Positions 42,358 through 50,564 of a stretch of DNA of 64,000 nucleotides are shown piece after piece (position 1 is the stretch's first letter; every line of letters starts with the position of its first letter). The notes under the pieces are model-generated. The model ran no database searches. It was not told the DNA's origin and saw nothing but the letters and a program-made list of their open reading frames with translations. This DNA is from JAPOUP01 sp026708635 (GTDB lineage Bacteria > Pseudomonadota > Alphaproteobacteria > Rhodobacterales > Rhodobacteraceae): contig OZ241336.1 in assembly GCA_965200115.1 (NCBI GenBank), forward strand, positions 248,001-312,000, read 5' to 3'. A program made the translations under genes and the position numbers.

Positions 42358-44136
42358 ATGAGGGCAATGACGTTTCCCGCCGCCATCCTTGCTACGATCA
42401 AGCTGCTGGCGCTCGTCGCTCTTCCGTGGGGAACGGCGTCGGCGCAGGACATGTTCATTCAGATCGAGGCGCATCCGGATCTCTCCACCGCGCGGGAACG
42501 GGCGCGGTTCTTCGCCGGGTCCCTCAACGACGTGGGAGGCTTCCAGATCGGCTCCCGATGGTACGGCATCGCGCTTGGCCCCTATGACCGGCAGACCGCG
42601 GGTCGTCGCCTCGAGGCGCTAAAGCAACTGGGTATGGTTCCCAAGGACAGTTACCTTGTGGACCGCGACACGTATTCGCGGCAGTTCTACCCCCCCGACA
42701 CCACCGGGCTTCCGGCGCCGGAAGCCGCGCCGGACGGCTCGGAGCCCGGAGCCCCCTCCCGCGCGCCTACAGTTACCTGGCCCCAGACGTCGGCCGGCCC
42801 CACCGAATCCAGAAGACAGGCCCTGCGAAGCGAACTGCTTCTGACCCGGGACCAGAAACTGGACTTGCAGCGCGCGCTTCATCACCTGGGATTCTACCGG
42901 GGCAGTCTTGATGCCGTTTTCGGCGGAGGTACCCGAAGGGCGATGGCCGCGTGGCAGGCGTCGAAAGGCTACGTACCGACCAATGTCCTTACAACACGCC
43001 AGCGCGAGGAAATCATTTCCGAGCATCGGGCCATGCTTGCGTCACTTGGGCTGCGGAGCCTTAGGGACGAAGTCGCGGGGATCGAAATCGATATCCCGCA
43101 GGCGATGGTCACCTTCGACCGGTATGAACCGCCTTTCGCATACTACGGCACCATTGACGACAGCGGCGTGGAGGTCGTCCTGATAAGCCAGTCGGGCGAC
43201 GAGGTCACGCTGCGGGCGCTCCACGAGATATTGCTGCGCACGGTGGCGGTCGCGCCAACGGACGCCACGCCCAGACGAACATCGAACCGTTTCACTATCT
43301 CGGGCACCGGGGGGAGCGGCAGGACTTTTGTCCACGCGGCGCTCATCGATGACGCCATCAAGGGTTTCATCCTTGTTTGGCCCGAACGGGAGGACCCGAA
43401 TTACGAAATCGTCCTGCAGGCGATGCGGGAGAGCTTCACGCCGCTATCCGGAATAGTGCTCGCCGATTTCCACCGCGGCGCGCTTCCGGCGATCTCGATA
43501 GACCTCCTCAATGACCTCGACCTTCGCCAACCGAGGGCCTCGCGCTCGGGCTTCTATATTGACGGCAGAGGAACGGTACTTACGGCCGATGGCGCCGTGA
43601 ACGGGTGCGGGCGCATCACCATCGACGGCAGCCACGGCGCGACGGTTGTCGCTAGTGACCGGTCCGCGGGACTGGCGCTGCTGGCGCCAACCGAACCATT
43701 AGTCCCACCCAACTATGCCCGAAGCCGGACGGATACGCCGCGGAAGGGATCCAAGATCGCGGTGTCCGGCTATTCCTTCGAAGGGAAGCTGGGGGCGCCG
43801 ACGCTTACCTACGGCACCCTAGAGGATATACAGGGCCTGAACGGTGAGCGAACGGTCACGCGGATGGCGGTGGCGGCCAACCGGGGTGACGTGGGCGGCC
43901 CGGTCCTCGATACCACCGGATCCCTGCTCGGGCTGCTGCTTCCGGAAGACAGCGGATCAGGCAGGCTTCTGCCTCCGGAAGTCAGATTCGCGGTCAATGT
44001 AGCCGCGATCTCCAAGTTCCTGGAACACAGCGGGTACGTCATTGAAGTGTCCGGACGTGACGCGCACATCCCTCCCCTGACCATGGCGGAGATGGCCGCC
44101 GAGATGACCGTACTGGTGAACTGCTGGGAAGAGTGA
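42358..44136 (+). CDS. Secreted SPOR / peptidoglycan-binding protein with inactive trypsin-like domain
   Basis: 592 residues. A signal peptide (to about TASA-QD, residue 29) precedes a SPOR-like domain (about 30-105: FIQIEAHPDLSTARERARFF, YGIALGPYDRQTA) and a Pro/Ser-rich linker. Next comes a peptidoglycan-binding domain (about 160-205: KLDLQRALHHLGFYRGSLDAVFGGGTRRAMAAWQ). After a middle region there is a chymotrypsin-like fold (about 395-560). The histidine segment of that fold, normally TNAHVV, reads GTVLTADGAVNGCG. The serine segment, normally GDSGGP, reads NRGDVGGPVLD. Both catalytic residues appear lost, so it is probably a cell-wall-associated pseudoprotease or scaffold in the periplasm. 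Confidence 0.82.
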   Translation: MRAMTFPAAILATIKLLALVALPWGTASAQDMFIQIEAHPDLSTARERARFFAGSLNDVGGFQIGSRWYGIALGPYDRQTAGRRLEALKQLGMVPKDSYLVDRDTYSRQFYPPDTTGLPAPEAAPDGSEPGAPSRAPTVTWPQTSAGPTESRRQALRSELLLTRDQKLDLQRALHHLGFYRGSLDAVFGGGTRRAMAAWQASKGYVPTNVLTTRQREEIISEHRAMLASLGLRSLRDEVAGIEIDIPQAMVTFDRYEPPFAYYGTIDDSGVEVVLISQSGDEVTLRALHEILLRTVAVAPTDATPRRTSNRFTISGTGGSGRTFVHAALIDDAIKGFILVWPEREDPNYEIVLQAMRESFTPLSGIVLADFHRGALPAISIDLLNDLDLRQPRASRSGFYIDGRGTVLTADGAVNGCGRITIDGSHGATVVASDRSAGLALLAPTEPLVPPNYARSRTDTPRKGSKIAVSGYSFEGKLGAPTLTYGTLEDIQGLNGERTVTRMAVAANRGDVGGPVLDTTGSLLGLLLPEDSGSGRLLPPEVRFAVNVAAISKFLEHSGYVIEVSGRDAHIPPLTMAEMAAEMTVLVNCWEE

Positions 44137-44610
44137 CCCGCTATCCGCCCGAACCGCGGTTCCAGCATCGGAAAACCGGTGGTCTGTCGGTTCCCGACAT
44201 CGCAACGGCACGTTCGGAATTCGAGGCATTGTCCTCCAATGCACGCATCCTCACTCCCCGGAGAGCGAGAACCGCCCCATCCGGAAGAGCGCGAATGCGA
44301 GAAACAACCCAAAATCGTCGATCCCGGACAGTCCCATAGGTTCGGCGTAAGCCATCACCAACCCATCATCGCACGGCAATCTCCCCGCGGCGATCGGGCG
44401 GAATCCACACGAACCCCAAAGCCGGACGGCCACGCGGAGACCGGACGGAGTGCCGGCGCACAGCCTCTCGACTGTCGAGATGCCGGGCAGGATGATCCAT
44501 TGGCACCGGCATTCCGCCACTCTCGCGCGGTCAAGCGCATCACCCCACTCGCCCGGTTGATCGCGAAAGATACGGCCAGCTCTCATCCGGACGAGCCGCC
44601 AGCCGAAGCG
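44137..44610. other. Intergenic region between convergent genes
   Basis: About 470 bp between two convergent genes. A minus-strand frame (44251-44586) contains a stretch, VRLWGSCGFRPIAAGRL, that faintly resembles the C-terminal end of a GNAT acetyltransferase, but no acetyl-CoA-binding motif precedes it. At most a gene remnant; nothing else seen. Confidence 0.3.
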
Positions 44611-46344
44611 TCAGGCGCGGATGAAATCCGATGCGCGTTCGCCGATCATGATCGACGGCGCATTGGTATTGCCGTTGGTGATCCTGGGCATGATCGAGGC
44701 ATCGGCAACACGCAGCCCGGCGATGCCGTGCACCCTCAGCTCAGCATCAACGACCGCCATGTCGTCTAACCCCATCTTGCAGGTGCCAACAGGATGATAG
44801 ATCGTCTGCACATTGGCGCGTACCCATTCCTTGATCTCGTCATCCGACGCCACGGCCGCACCGGGGAAACGTTCTTCGCCACGGAACTCGTCCAAGGCGG
44901 AGGAGGTCATGATCCTGCGCGCGATCTTTACGCCCTCGACGACGACATCGAGGTCTTTCCCGTCACCAAAGCAGTCGGGGTTGATATTGGGCTTGTCCGC
45001 CGGATCGGCGGAAGCGAGCGTCAACTCTCCCACGGACCGGGTGCCCACGACGCCTGGCAGCAGCGTGAACCCCTCGCTGCCGTCCGCCGGATTGCCCGCG
45101 CCGTCGGAAATGAACCAAGTGGGCGCAAAGTGGAACTGCAGGTCCGGCGCGGGGGCATCATCCATCACGGTCAGGTATCCGCCAGCCTCACCGATGTTCG
45201 AGGTCAGAAGTCCCATGCCTTTATCCGCAAGCTTCGCAGCCTCTTCCGGGGCCGTCGCATGGGCCAGCGTCACCGGCTGCGTGCACTCATAGGCCACCGG
45301 CACCATAAAGTGATCCTGCAGGTTCTTGCCCACGCCCGGAAGGTCATGCAAGACGTCAATGCCCAACGCCTCAAGCTGCGCTTTCGGCCCGATGCCGGAC
45401 AGCATGAGGAGTTGCGGCGATCCGTAGGCGCCTGCCGAGAGGATCACCTCGGCATCGGCCTTCACATCAAACAAATCGCCGCCCGCCTTGAAGCGCACGC
45501 CGATACAGCGGGCGTCTTCAACGATCAGATTCTGGACATGCGCCTCGGCTTGGATGGCGATGTTGACACGCTCAAGTGCGGGATGCAGGAAGGCGCCCGC
45601 GGCAGAGTTGCGGAAGCCACCCTTTTGCGTGACCTGATAAAGGCCGAAGCCTTCCTGATCCGCACCTGCGTTGAAGTCGTCGCGCACAGGATAGCCGGCC
45701 TCGACGGCCGCCCTGACAAAAGCTTTCGACAAGATGTTCGGGTCGCGTTGGTCAGCGACATTGAGCGGCCCGCCTGTGGCGTGGTTGTCATCCGCGCCGC
45801 GCTCGTTGTTCTCGGACCGCTTGAACACCGGCAGGAGATCCGCGAACCCCCAGCCGGGATTGTCCTTGCCCCAGGCATTGTAGCAAGCGGGGTTTCCGCG
45901 CTTGTAGATCATCGCGTTAATCGAACTGGAGCCGCCAAAGGTCTTGCCGCGCGGCGAATAGAGGGTTCTGCCGCCGGCGTGTTCCTGCGGCGCGGTCGTG
46001 TAAGCCCAGTCCAATTCGCTGAGGAACAGATTGGGAAACGCCGCCGGGATATGGATGAACTGGTTCTCGTCAGGCGGCCCTGCCTCCAGAACAAGAACGG
46101 TCTTGTCCGCGTCCTCGGACAGGCGCGCCGCCAGAGCGCAGCCCGCCGACCCTGCGCCGATTATGATAAAGTCATACCTTTCCGCCGCCTGGGCGGCCGC
46201 GTGGCGCGCGCGCAGGGTCAAAGGCGCCGCAGCGGCAACGCCCAAAGCCGCAGTTTGCAGCATGAACGCGCGGCGAGAAAGCCGGCCGTTCAAAAACGCT
46301 TCCCGCAAAGCGTCATGCCTTGCCTTGATCTCCCGACCGCTCAT
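44611..46344 (-). CDS. Tat-exported GMC oxidoreductase (choline dehydrogenase-like)
   Basis: 577 residues. The N-terminus NGRLSRRAFMLQTAALGVAAAAPLTL is a twin-arginine signal (RRAFM) ending near AAA-QA, so the folded flavoprotein is exported to the periplasm. The GMC domain follows: FIIIGAGSAGCALAARLSE, YSPRGKTFGGSSSINAMIYKRG (signature 1), VILSAGAYGSPQLLMLSGIGPK (signature 2), and at the active site YHPVGTCKMG and NGNTNAPSIMIGERASDFI. It would oxidise an alcohol with FAD and pass electrons to the respiratory chain. The other GMC protein in this window lacks a signal peptide. The substrate is not indicated by the neighbours. Confidence 0.9.
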   Translation of the reverse strand: MSGREIKARHDALREAFLNGRLSRRAFMLQTAALGVAAAAPLTLRARHAAAQAAERYDFIIIGAGSAGCALAARLSEDADKTVLVLEAGPPDENQFIHIPAAFPNLFLSELDWAYTTAPQEHAGGRTLYSPRGKTFGGSSSINAMIYKRGNPACYNAWGKDNPGWGFADLLPVFKRSENNERGADDNHATGGPLNVADQRDPNILSKAFVRAAVEAGYPVRDDFNAGADQEGFGLYQVTQKGGFRNSAAGAFLHPALERVNIAIQAEAHVQNLIVEDARCIGVRFKAGGDLFDVKADAEVILSAGAYGSPQLLMLSGIGPKAQLEALGIDVLHDLPGVGKNLQDHFMVPVAYECTQPVTLAHATAPEEAAKLADKGMGLLTSNIGEAGGYLTVMDDAPAPDLQFHFAPTWFISDGAGNPADGSEGFTLLPGVVGTRSVGELTLASADPADKPNINPDCFGDGKDLDVVVEGVKIARRIMTSSALDEFRGEERFPGAAVASDDEIKEWVRANVQTIYHPVGTCKMGLDDMAVVDAELRVHGIAGLRVADASIMPRITNGNTNAPSIMIGERASDFIRA

Positions 46345-46483
46345 CTGTTCCTCTCCCTAATCAGGCACGTCATACGCCATGCGCACCGTTTACCGCTGAA
46401 CCACTATAAGGGACTTTACCCCGCCGCGGCCGATCCTGCAAACGACCCAATGGCATTCGGATAAGGATTCCGTGCGTTCGGAC

Positions 46484-46506
46484 AAAAAAGGGCCCGCGCT
46501 TCGGGC
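46484..46506 (-). terminator. Rho-independent terminator (minus strand)
   Basis: On the minus strand gcccg-aagcg-cgggc is followed by cc and six T (46484-46489), a classic intrinsic terminator. It closes transcription from the SDR gene and the IS4-like remnant before the GMC gene. Confidence 0.65.
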
Positions 46507-46629
46507 GTGAGCCAGAAGCCGGGGCCCGCATTCGGGGCGGATCAGCGTATCAGGTGGCCACTTGCCTGATCCACTTGCTCCCGGGCTGTTTCGACCGGCG
46601 CTCGTAACTGCGCCCGGGCCTTTCGCGCC

Positions 46630-47070
46630 GCACGCACCGCGACAGCTCCTAGGCAGGATGGTCTTCGACCCGTCGACGGCCAGGATCCTGCGGCCCTTCC
46701 ATGACCGGCACTCGAGGCCAGTGGCGATGATCTCCCGATGAAGGCACCTGAACGCGGCATCGTCAAGATTCCCGTGCCCGCGGGCCGTCGATGTGGCCGG
46801 GGCCCATCCCGCCGCAGTCCAACATCCGCCGCCGGGTACCGCTCCCAGAGCTCGCGGAGCGTGGTCCGGTATCCCTGCCCGCACGGCACGGCGACGAGGC
46901 GGGGTACGACCGACATGATCAGCAGGCTGTCGAAGACGCGGTTCCTCTTCCGCCAGCGGGCGTCCTCGCGAGCCGCGACGGCCGTGGCGGCTGCGATCAG
47001 CCCCTCAAAGCGCTCCGGAAACCGGCAGTGGATACGCGGGATGCAGAGAACCGGGTTCCGCCCGATCCGG
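46630..47070 (-). pseudogene. IS4-like transposase N-terminal remnant
   Basis: Two overlapping minus-strand frames carry pieces of an IS4-family transposase. The first reads REDARWRKRNRVFDSLLIM and then GYRTTLRELWERYP. After a frameshift near 46810 the second reads FRCLHREIIATGLECRSWKGRRILAVDGSK, followed by LPR. The AVDGS motif holds the first catalytic aspartate of IS4-type DDE enzymes. The rest of the catalytic domain is missing and no inverted ends were identified. It sits between the GMC and SDR genes. Confidence 0.7.
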
Positions 47071-47113
47071 CTGGTGACGAACGAGAACCGGAGCGGCGAC
47101 CGCGCGCCGCATT

Positions 47114-47935
47114 TTAGCGGAGCGCGGGTTCGAAGATCGCCGGGCCGGTCTGGACGTTAATGCCACCCGATACGGGAATCACGGATCCCGTGACATATGC
47201 CCCGCCTCTTCCACAGAGGAACTGCAGGCAGGCCGCTATGTCCTCCGGCACCCCGACCCGACCCAACGGCACCGCTCGCCCGACCAGGTCGCGCTGATCG
47301 GGATCCGCGGTCGCGAAAGCCGTCATTCCGCTGACGAACGGCCCGGGAGCCAAGGCATTGACCGTTATGGATCTCCCGGCGAGTTCCTTGGCGAGAATCC
47401 GGGTCAGATGGTGCACGGCCGACTTTGAAGCGGCGTAGCTGAACGCGCCATCGCCCATCGCGACTTCGCCCATGACACTGCCGACGTTGACGACGCGGGC
47501 GGGATCGTCGGAAGTCGCGGCGGTGCCCAACCACGGCATAAGCCCCTGAGTCAAGTGAAACAGTCCCGTGACGTTAACGCTCATGACCTTTTCCCACGCG
47601 TCGTAGGGAAAGGCCCCGAACTCCCTGCCCCAGGTCCGGCCCGCGTTGTTCACCAGGATATGCAGGACGTCCGTCCGGTCCCCAAGCGCCAGGACCAATG
47701 CCGCGATACCTTTCTCGTTTCCCACATCGCCCGCGAATCCCTCGGCGTGACCCGGTAAATCCAATTCGTTCAGCTCGGCCGCCACCGTCCCGCAGAGATC
47801 ACCCTTACGGCTGGCGATCATCACACGGGCACCGGCAGCCACCAGACCATGGGCGGCCATCCGCCCTATACCGGTCGCGCCACCGGTCACCAGAGCGGTC
47901 TTTCCTGACAGCGAGAAAAGCTCATCCGGGGTCAT
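47114..47935 (-). CDS. SDR family oxidoreductase
   Basis: 273 residues of the classical short-chain dehydrogenase type. The cofactor loop is VTGGATGIGRMAAHG (TGxxxGIG), then ILVNNAGRTWG (NNAG). The catalytic serine is in VVNVGSVMGE, and the YxxxK pair is in FSYAASKSAVH. NALAPGPFVSGM and VTGSVIPVSGGINVQ complete the family pattern. The arginine-containing stretch MIASRKGDL after the second strand suggests NADP(H). The likely role is reduction or oxidation of a 3-oxoacyl or related carbonyl compound; the substrate is unknown. It is divergent from the following quinone oxidoreductase gene. Confidence 0.9.
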   Translation of the reverse strand: MTPDELFSLSGKTALVTGGATGIGRMAAHGLVAAGARVMIASRKGDLCGTVAAELNELDLPGHAEGFAGDVGNEKGIAALVLALGDRTDVLHILVNNAGRTWGREFGAFPYDAWEKVMSVNVTGLFHLTQGLMPWLGTAATSDDPARVVNVGSVMGEVAMGDGAFSYAASKSAVHHLTRILAKELAGRSITVNALAPGPFVSGMTAFATADPDQRDLVGRAVPLGRVGVPEDIAACLQFLCGRGGAYVTGSVIPVSGGINVQTGPAIFEPALR

Positions 47936-48030
47936 TTATCACCCACCTTCGCCACTACATCGCAGCGTGAATGAGAGTTGACAAGGGGGTAGACCGCTGC
48001 AAGGAAGTGCCCGAGAATCTGGAGCATTCG

Positions 48031-49020
48031 ATGCGCGCGATGTTAAGCACCCAAGCCGGCGGTCCCGAATGTCTGCGGCTTAGGGAAATGGAAACGCCGG
48101 AACCGCGCCCGGGCGAGATTCGGATCGCGGTGCGCGCCGCGGGCGTTAACTTTCCCGACACGCTGATCATTCGTGACATGTACCAGTACCGTCCGGAACG
48201 TCCGTTCGCGCCGGGAGGGGAGGTCTCCGGAGTGGTGGACTCAATCGGTGAGGGTGTAAAGGGCCTCTCCGTAGGTGACCGCGTGCTCGGCCTGCCGCTG
48301 TTCGGAGGTTTTGCGACCCATGTCTGCGTCAACGGCGCAATGGTCCATCGGATTCCCGACGCGATGGATTTCGAGGAGGCCGCGGGATTCGCGCTCACCT
48401 ACGGAACGGGCATATACGCGCTCAAAGGGCGCGGTGACCTGAAATCCGGCGAAACCCTTCTGGTGCTTGGCGCGGCCGGAGGAATAGGCGCAAGCGCGAT
48501 TGAGCTTGGTAAGGCGATGGGCGCGTCGGTCATCGCCGCGGTATCGACGGACGCCAAAGCCGAGTTCTGCCGGCAGCTTGGTGCGGACGAGGTGCTGGTC
48601 TATTCACGCAAGATGGATCAAATCGCCCGGAAAGCCTTCAGCGCATCGATCAAGGCCATGGTTCCAGATGGCGTTGACGTCATATATGACGCGGTGGGCG
48701 GCGACTACGCGGAGCCGGCGCTACGGGCCATTGCGTGGCAAGGACGGTATCTGGTGATTGGCTTTCCCGCCGGTATCCCGGCTATCCCGCTTAACCTGAC
48801 GCTCCTGAAGGGCTGCCAGATCGTTGGCGTGTTCTGGGGAGCGCACGCTTCCCGTGAGCCGGAGGCACATCGTCGGGAAATGGAAGAGCTTATGGCCCTA
48901 TACATCGAGGGAAAGGTGAGGCCCAGGATTTCGGAGCGTCATGCGCTTGAGAACGCGGCGGATGCGTTGCGGCGGATCGATGCGCGGGAGGCGAAAGGCA
49001 AGATTGTCCTGACGGTTTGA
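48031..49020 (+). CDS. NADPH:quinone oxidoreductase family (zinc-less MDR)
   Basis: 329 residues from ATG 48031 (MRAMLSTQAGGPECLRLRE), preceded by ggag. It is a medium-chain dehydrogenase/reductase of the quinone oxidoreductase group: AAGVNFPDTLIIRDMYQYRPERPFAPGGEVSGVV, GDRVLGLPLFGGFATHVCV and GETLLVLGAAGGIGASAIELGKAMGASVIAAV (the AAxGGxG cofactor loop). VDVIYDAVGGDYAEPALRAI follows. The cysteine cluster of zinc alcohol dehydrogenases is absent. It would use NADPH to reduce a quinone or enone in the cytoplasm. A terminator follows the stop and a complete IS lies 30 bp further on. Confidence 0.9.
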   Translation: MRAMLSTQAGGPECLRLREMETPEPRPGEIRIAVRAAGVNFPDTLIIRDMYQYRPERPFAPGGEVSGVVDSIGEGVKGLSVGDRVLGLPLFGGFATHVCVNGAMVHRIPDAMDFEEAAGFALTYGTGIYALKGRGDLKSGETLLVLGAAGGIGASAIELGKAMGASVIAAVSTDAKAEFCRQLGADEVLVYSRKMDQIARKAFSASIKAMVPDGVDVIYDAVGGDYAEPALRAIAWQGRYLVIGFPAGIPAIPLNLTLLKGCQIVGVFWGAHASREPEAHRREMEELMALYIEGKVRPRISERHALENAADALRRIDAREAKGKIVLTV

Positions 49021-49022
49021 CG

Positions 49023-49046
49023 GCCGCCCGTTCGGGCGGCTTCCCT
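49023..49046 (+). terminator. Rho-independent-like terminator after quinone oxidoreductase
   Basis: gccgccc-gttc-gggcggc forms a perfect 7-bp stem with a tetraloop, directly after the stop codon at 49020 and followed by ttccct. The T tract is short, so strength is moderate. Confidence 0.6.
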
Positions 49047-49051
49047 CATCC

Positions 49052-50551
49052 GAGCCTCTTGCACAATTATCGCGGTTCCGGCGGCCGTGGCCGGCCTTCG
49101 GCGTCCGCCGGGGCGCCTGAGCCGGGCGCGGCGGGCTTCCGGGGCGTCCCGGCGCGCCGAAGTGTGGCGGAATGTCGCGGATGCCGGCCCGTCGGGCGCC
49201 GTCCGCGCACGGGCGGGCGCGCCGTCCCGTTCCCGGGGCGGCGTCGGCGGCGTCCGGCGCTGCCGCTGGCGGGGTGTCAGACGTTGAGCCGCATCAGCCG
49301 GTGGACCGTCAGGGCCAGTATTCCGAAGAACGGGTGGCAGGCGACCTTGGCGTGCCCGCGCACGCGGACATGGCGTCCCCCGTACGAGTCCTTCAGGGCG
49401 GAGTTGACCCGCTCCACGCCGGGCGCTGCCGGTGGCGCGCGCGGTCGTGGCGGACGTGGCCGGCCATGCGCCGGTCCACCGCCTCCCCCGCGAGGCGCGC
49501 CCTCACGCCCGCGTCCCGGCGGGGGTTGGCGTCGATGACCGCCACCCGCCCCGCCATGCGGGCGTGGGCGCCGATCTCCCGGGAGTCGCAGACCGCGTCC
49601 ATGAGCCCGTAGCGGTGGTCGACCCTCTCAGCGGTCATCCGGGCGAGCGGGATCGCGGCCTGGCTGTCGTGGAGCGACGCGGAGGTGAGGACGCGGCTCA
49701 CCGGGACGTCGCCGTCGGCGGCGTCGATATGGAGCCTGTAGCCGCGCCAGCTCTCTCTGTATCCCTTCGCGTTCCGCTTGGCGCCGACGTCGCGGGCCTT
49801 CGGCAGCTCGGCCACCATCTCCCCCGTGGACATCCCGCCCTTCAGCTGCCGCCCGGACGCGTCGGCTCCCTCACGGCCTCCTCACCCTTCCTCGGGCGTC
49901 CCCGCCTCCGTTTCGGCCGTTCCTCCGGTGCCGGCTTGGGCGCCGGCCGCTCCCGTCCGGCGATCGCCGTGGAATCCCGGGAGATGTGCCCGACGACCGA
50001 GCCGTCATAGGCGGCCCTGACCAGCGCCCCGTGCACGCGCCCGTGCGGCCGGGTCTCCGCGAACCACGCGAAGGCCCGCGAGAGGGCCGGCGCGCCGGGG
50101 ACCTCCGACACGCGGCGACCGGCCGCACAGCCCGCGGCGTCGGGTCGCAAGGCAGCCGGTCGATCAGGGCCCGCGTGGTCGGAAGGTCCCACACCGCCCT
50201 GGCCGGGAGGGCCCGCGCCGGCGCGTTCCGGTCGGCGGGAGGGTGCCCGACGCCGCGGTGGCCGTAATGGAGATGCCGCCCGACCGGCGCCAGGCCGGGG
50301 ACCGCCACGAACCTGCGGTGCGTCTTCCCCAGCGGACCGACCTCCCCGGCGAGGAAGGGGAAAAGTTCCCCCTGGAAACGGTGCCAGGCGTCTGATACGA
50401 ACTCTCCCACGGACATGGAGCCGTCTCCCTGTATGTTGTGGTTTGGTCACCTTCAGCATACCGGAGGGACGGCTCCATATCCAGGCCGAGCCGTCGAAAA
50501 AGCCCGTTTCCCGGGAAAAACCGCCCGGCCGCGGAGTTCTGCAAGAGGCTC
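49052..50551. mobile_element. Complete 1.5-kb insertion sequence with inverted ends (transposase frameshifted)
   Basis: The left end reads gagcctcttgcacaa (49052-49066) and the right end, read on the other strand, gagcctcttgcagaa (50551 downward). That is 14 matches in 15, so these are terminal inverted repeats. Immediately outside both ends is atcc (49048-49051 and 50552-50555), a probable 4-bp target-site duplication. The element carries one DDE-type transposase gene on the minus strand, broken by frameshifts. It lies between the terminator of a quinone oxidoreductase gene and the 3' end of an acyl-CoA ligase gene without damaging either. Family assignment (IS1182/IS5-like) is from transposase appearance only. 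Confidence 0.85.
49277..50416 (-). pseudogene. DDE transposase of the 1.5-kb IS, frameshifted
   Basis: Three frames are needed to read the protein. From ATG 50416 (agggag upstream): MSVGEFVSDAWHRFQGELFPFLAGEVG to about LIDRLPCDP. A second frame gives FAWFAETRPHGRVHGALVRAAYDGSVVGHISRDSTAI and a basic PKRRRGRPRKG stretch. MSTGEMVAELPKARDVGAKRN, WRGYRLHIDAADGDVPVS, LTSASLHDSQAAIPLA and VIDANPRRDAGVRARLAGEA follow. A last segment, ERVNSALKDSYGGRHVRVRG, ends in LTVHRLMRLNV before the stop at 49277. The conserved transposase order is intact but the indels make it inactive unless supplied in trans. Confidence 0.85.
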
Positions 50552-50564
50552 ATCCTTTATACCG

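Noticed and set aside
42358..44136. Active HtrA/trypsin-type protease call
   Set aside because: The His and Ser segments of the triad are substituted, so the domain is described as a probable pseudoprotease.
44251..44586. Possible GNAT acetyltransferase remnant on the minus strand
   Set aside because: Only one short stretch looks GNAT-like and the acetyl-CoA-binding motif is absent; noted in the intergenic entry but not called.
44794..46464. Plus-strand open frame of 556 codons
   Set aside because: Antisense to the Tat-exported GMC gene, whose motifs are unambiguous; composition is typical of a reverse-frame artefact.
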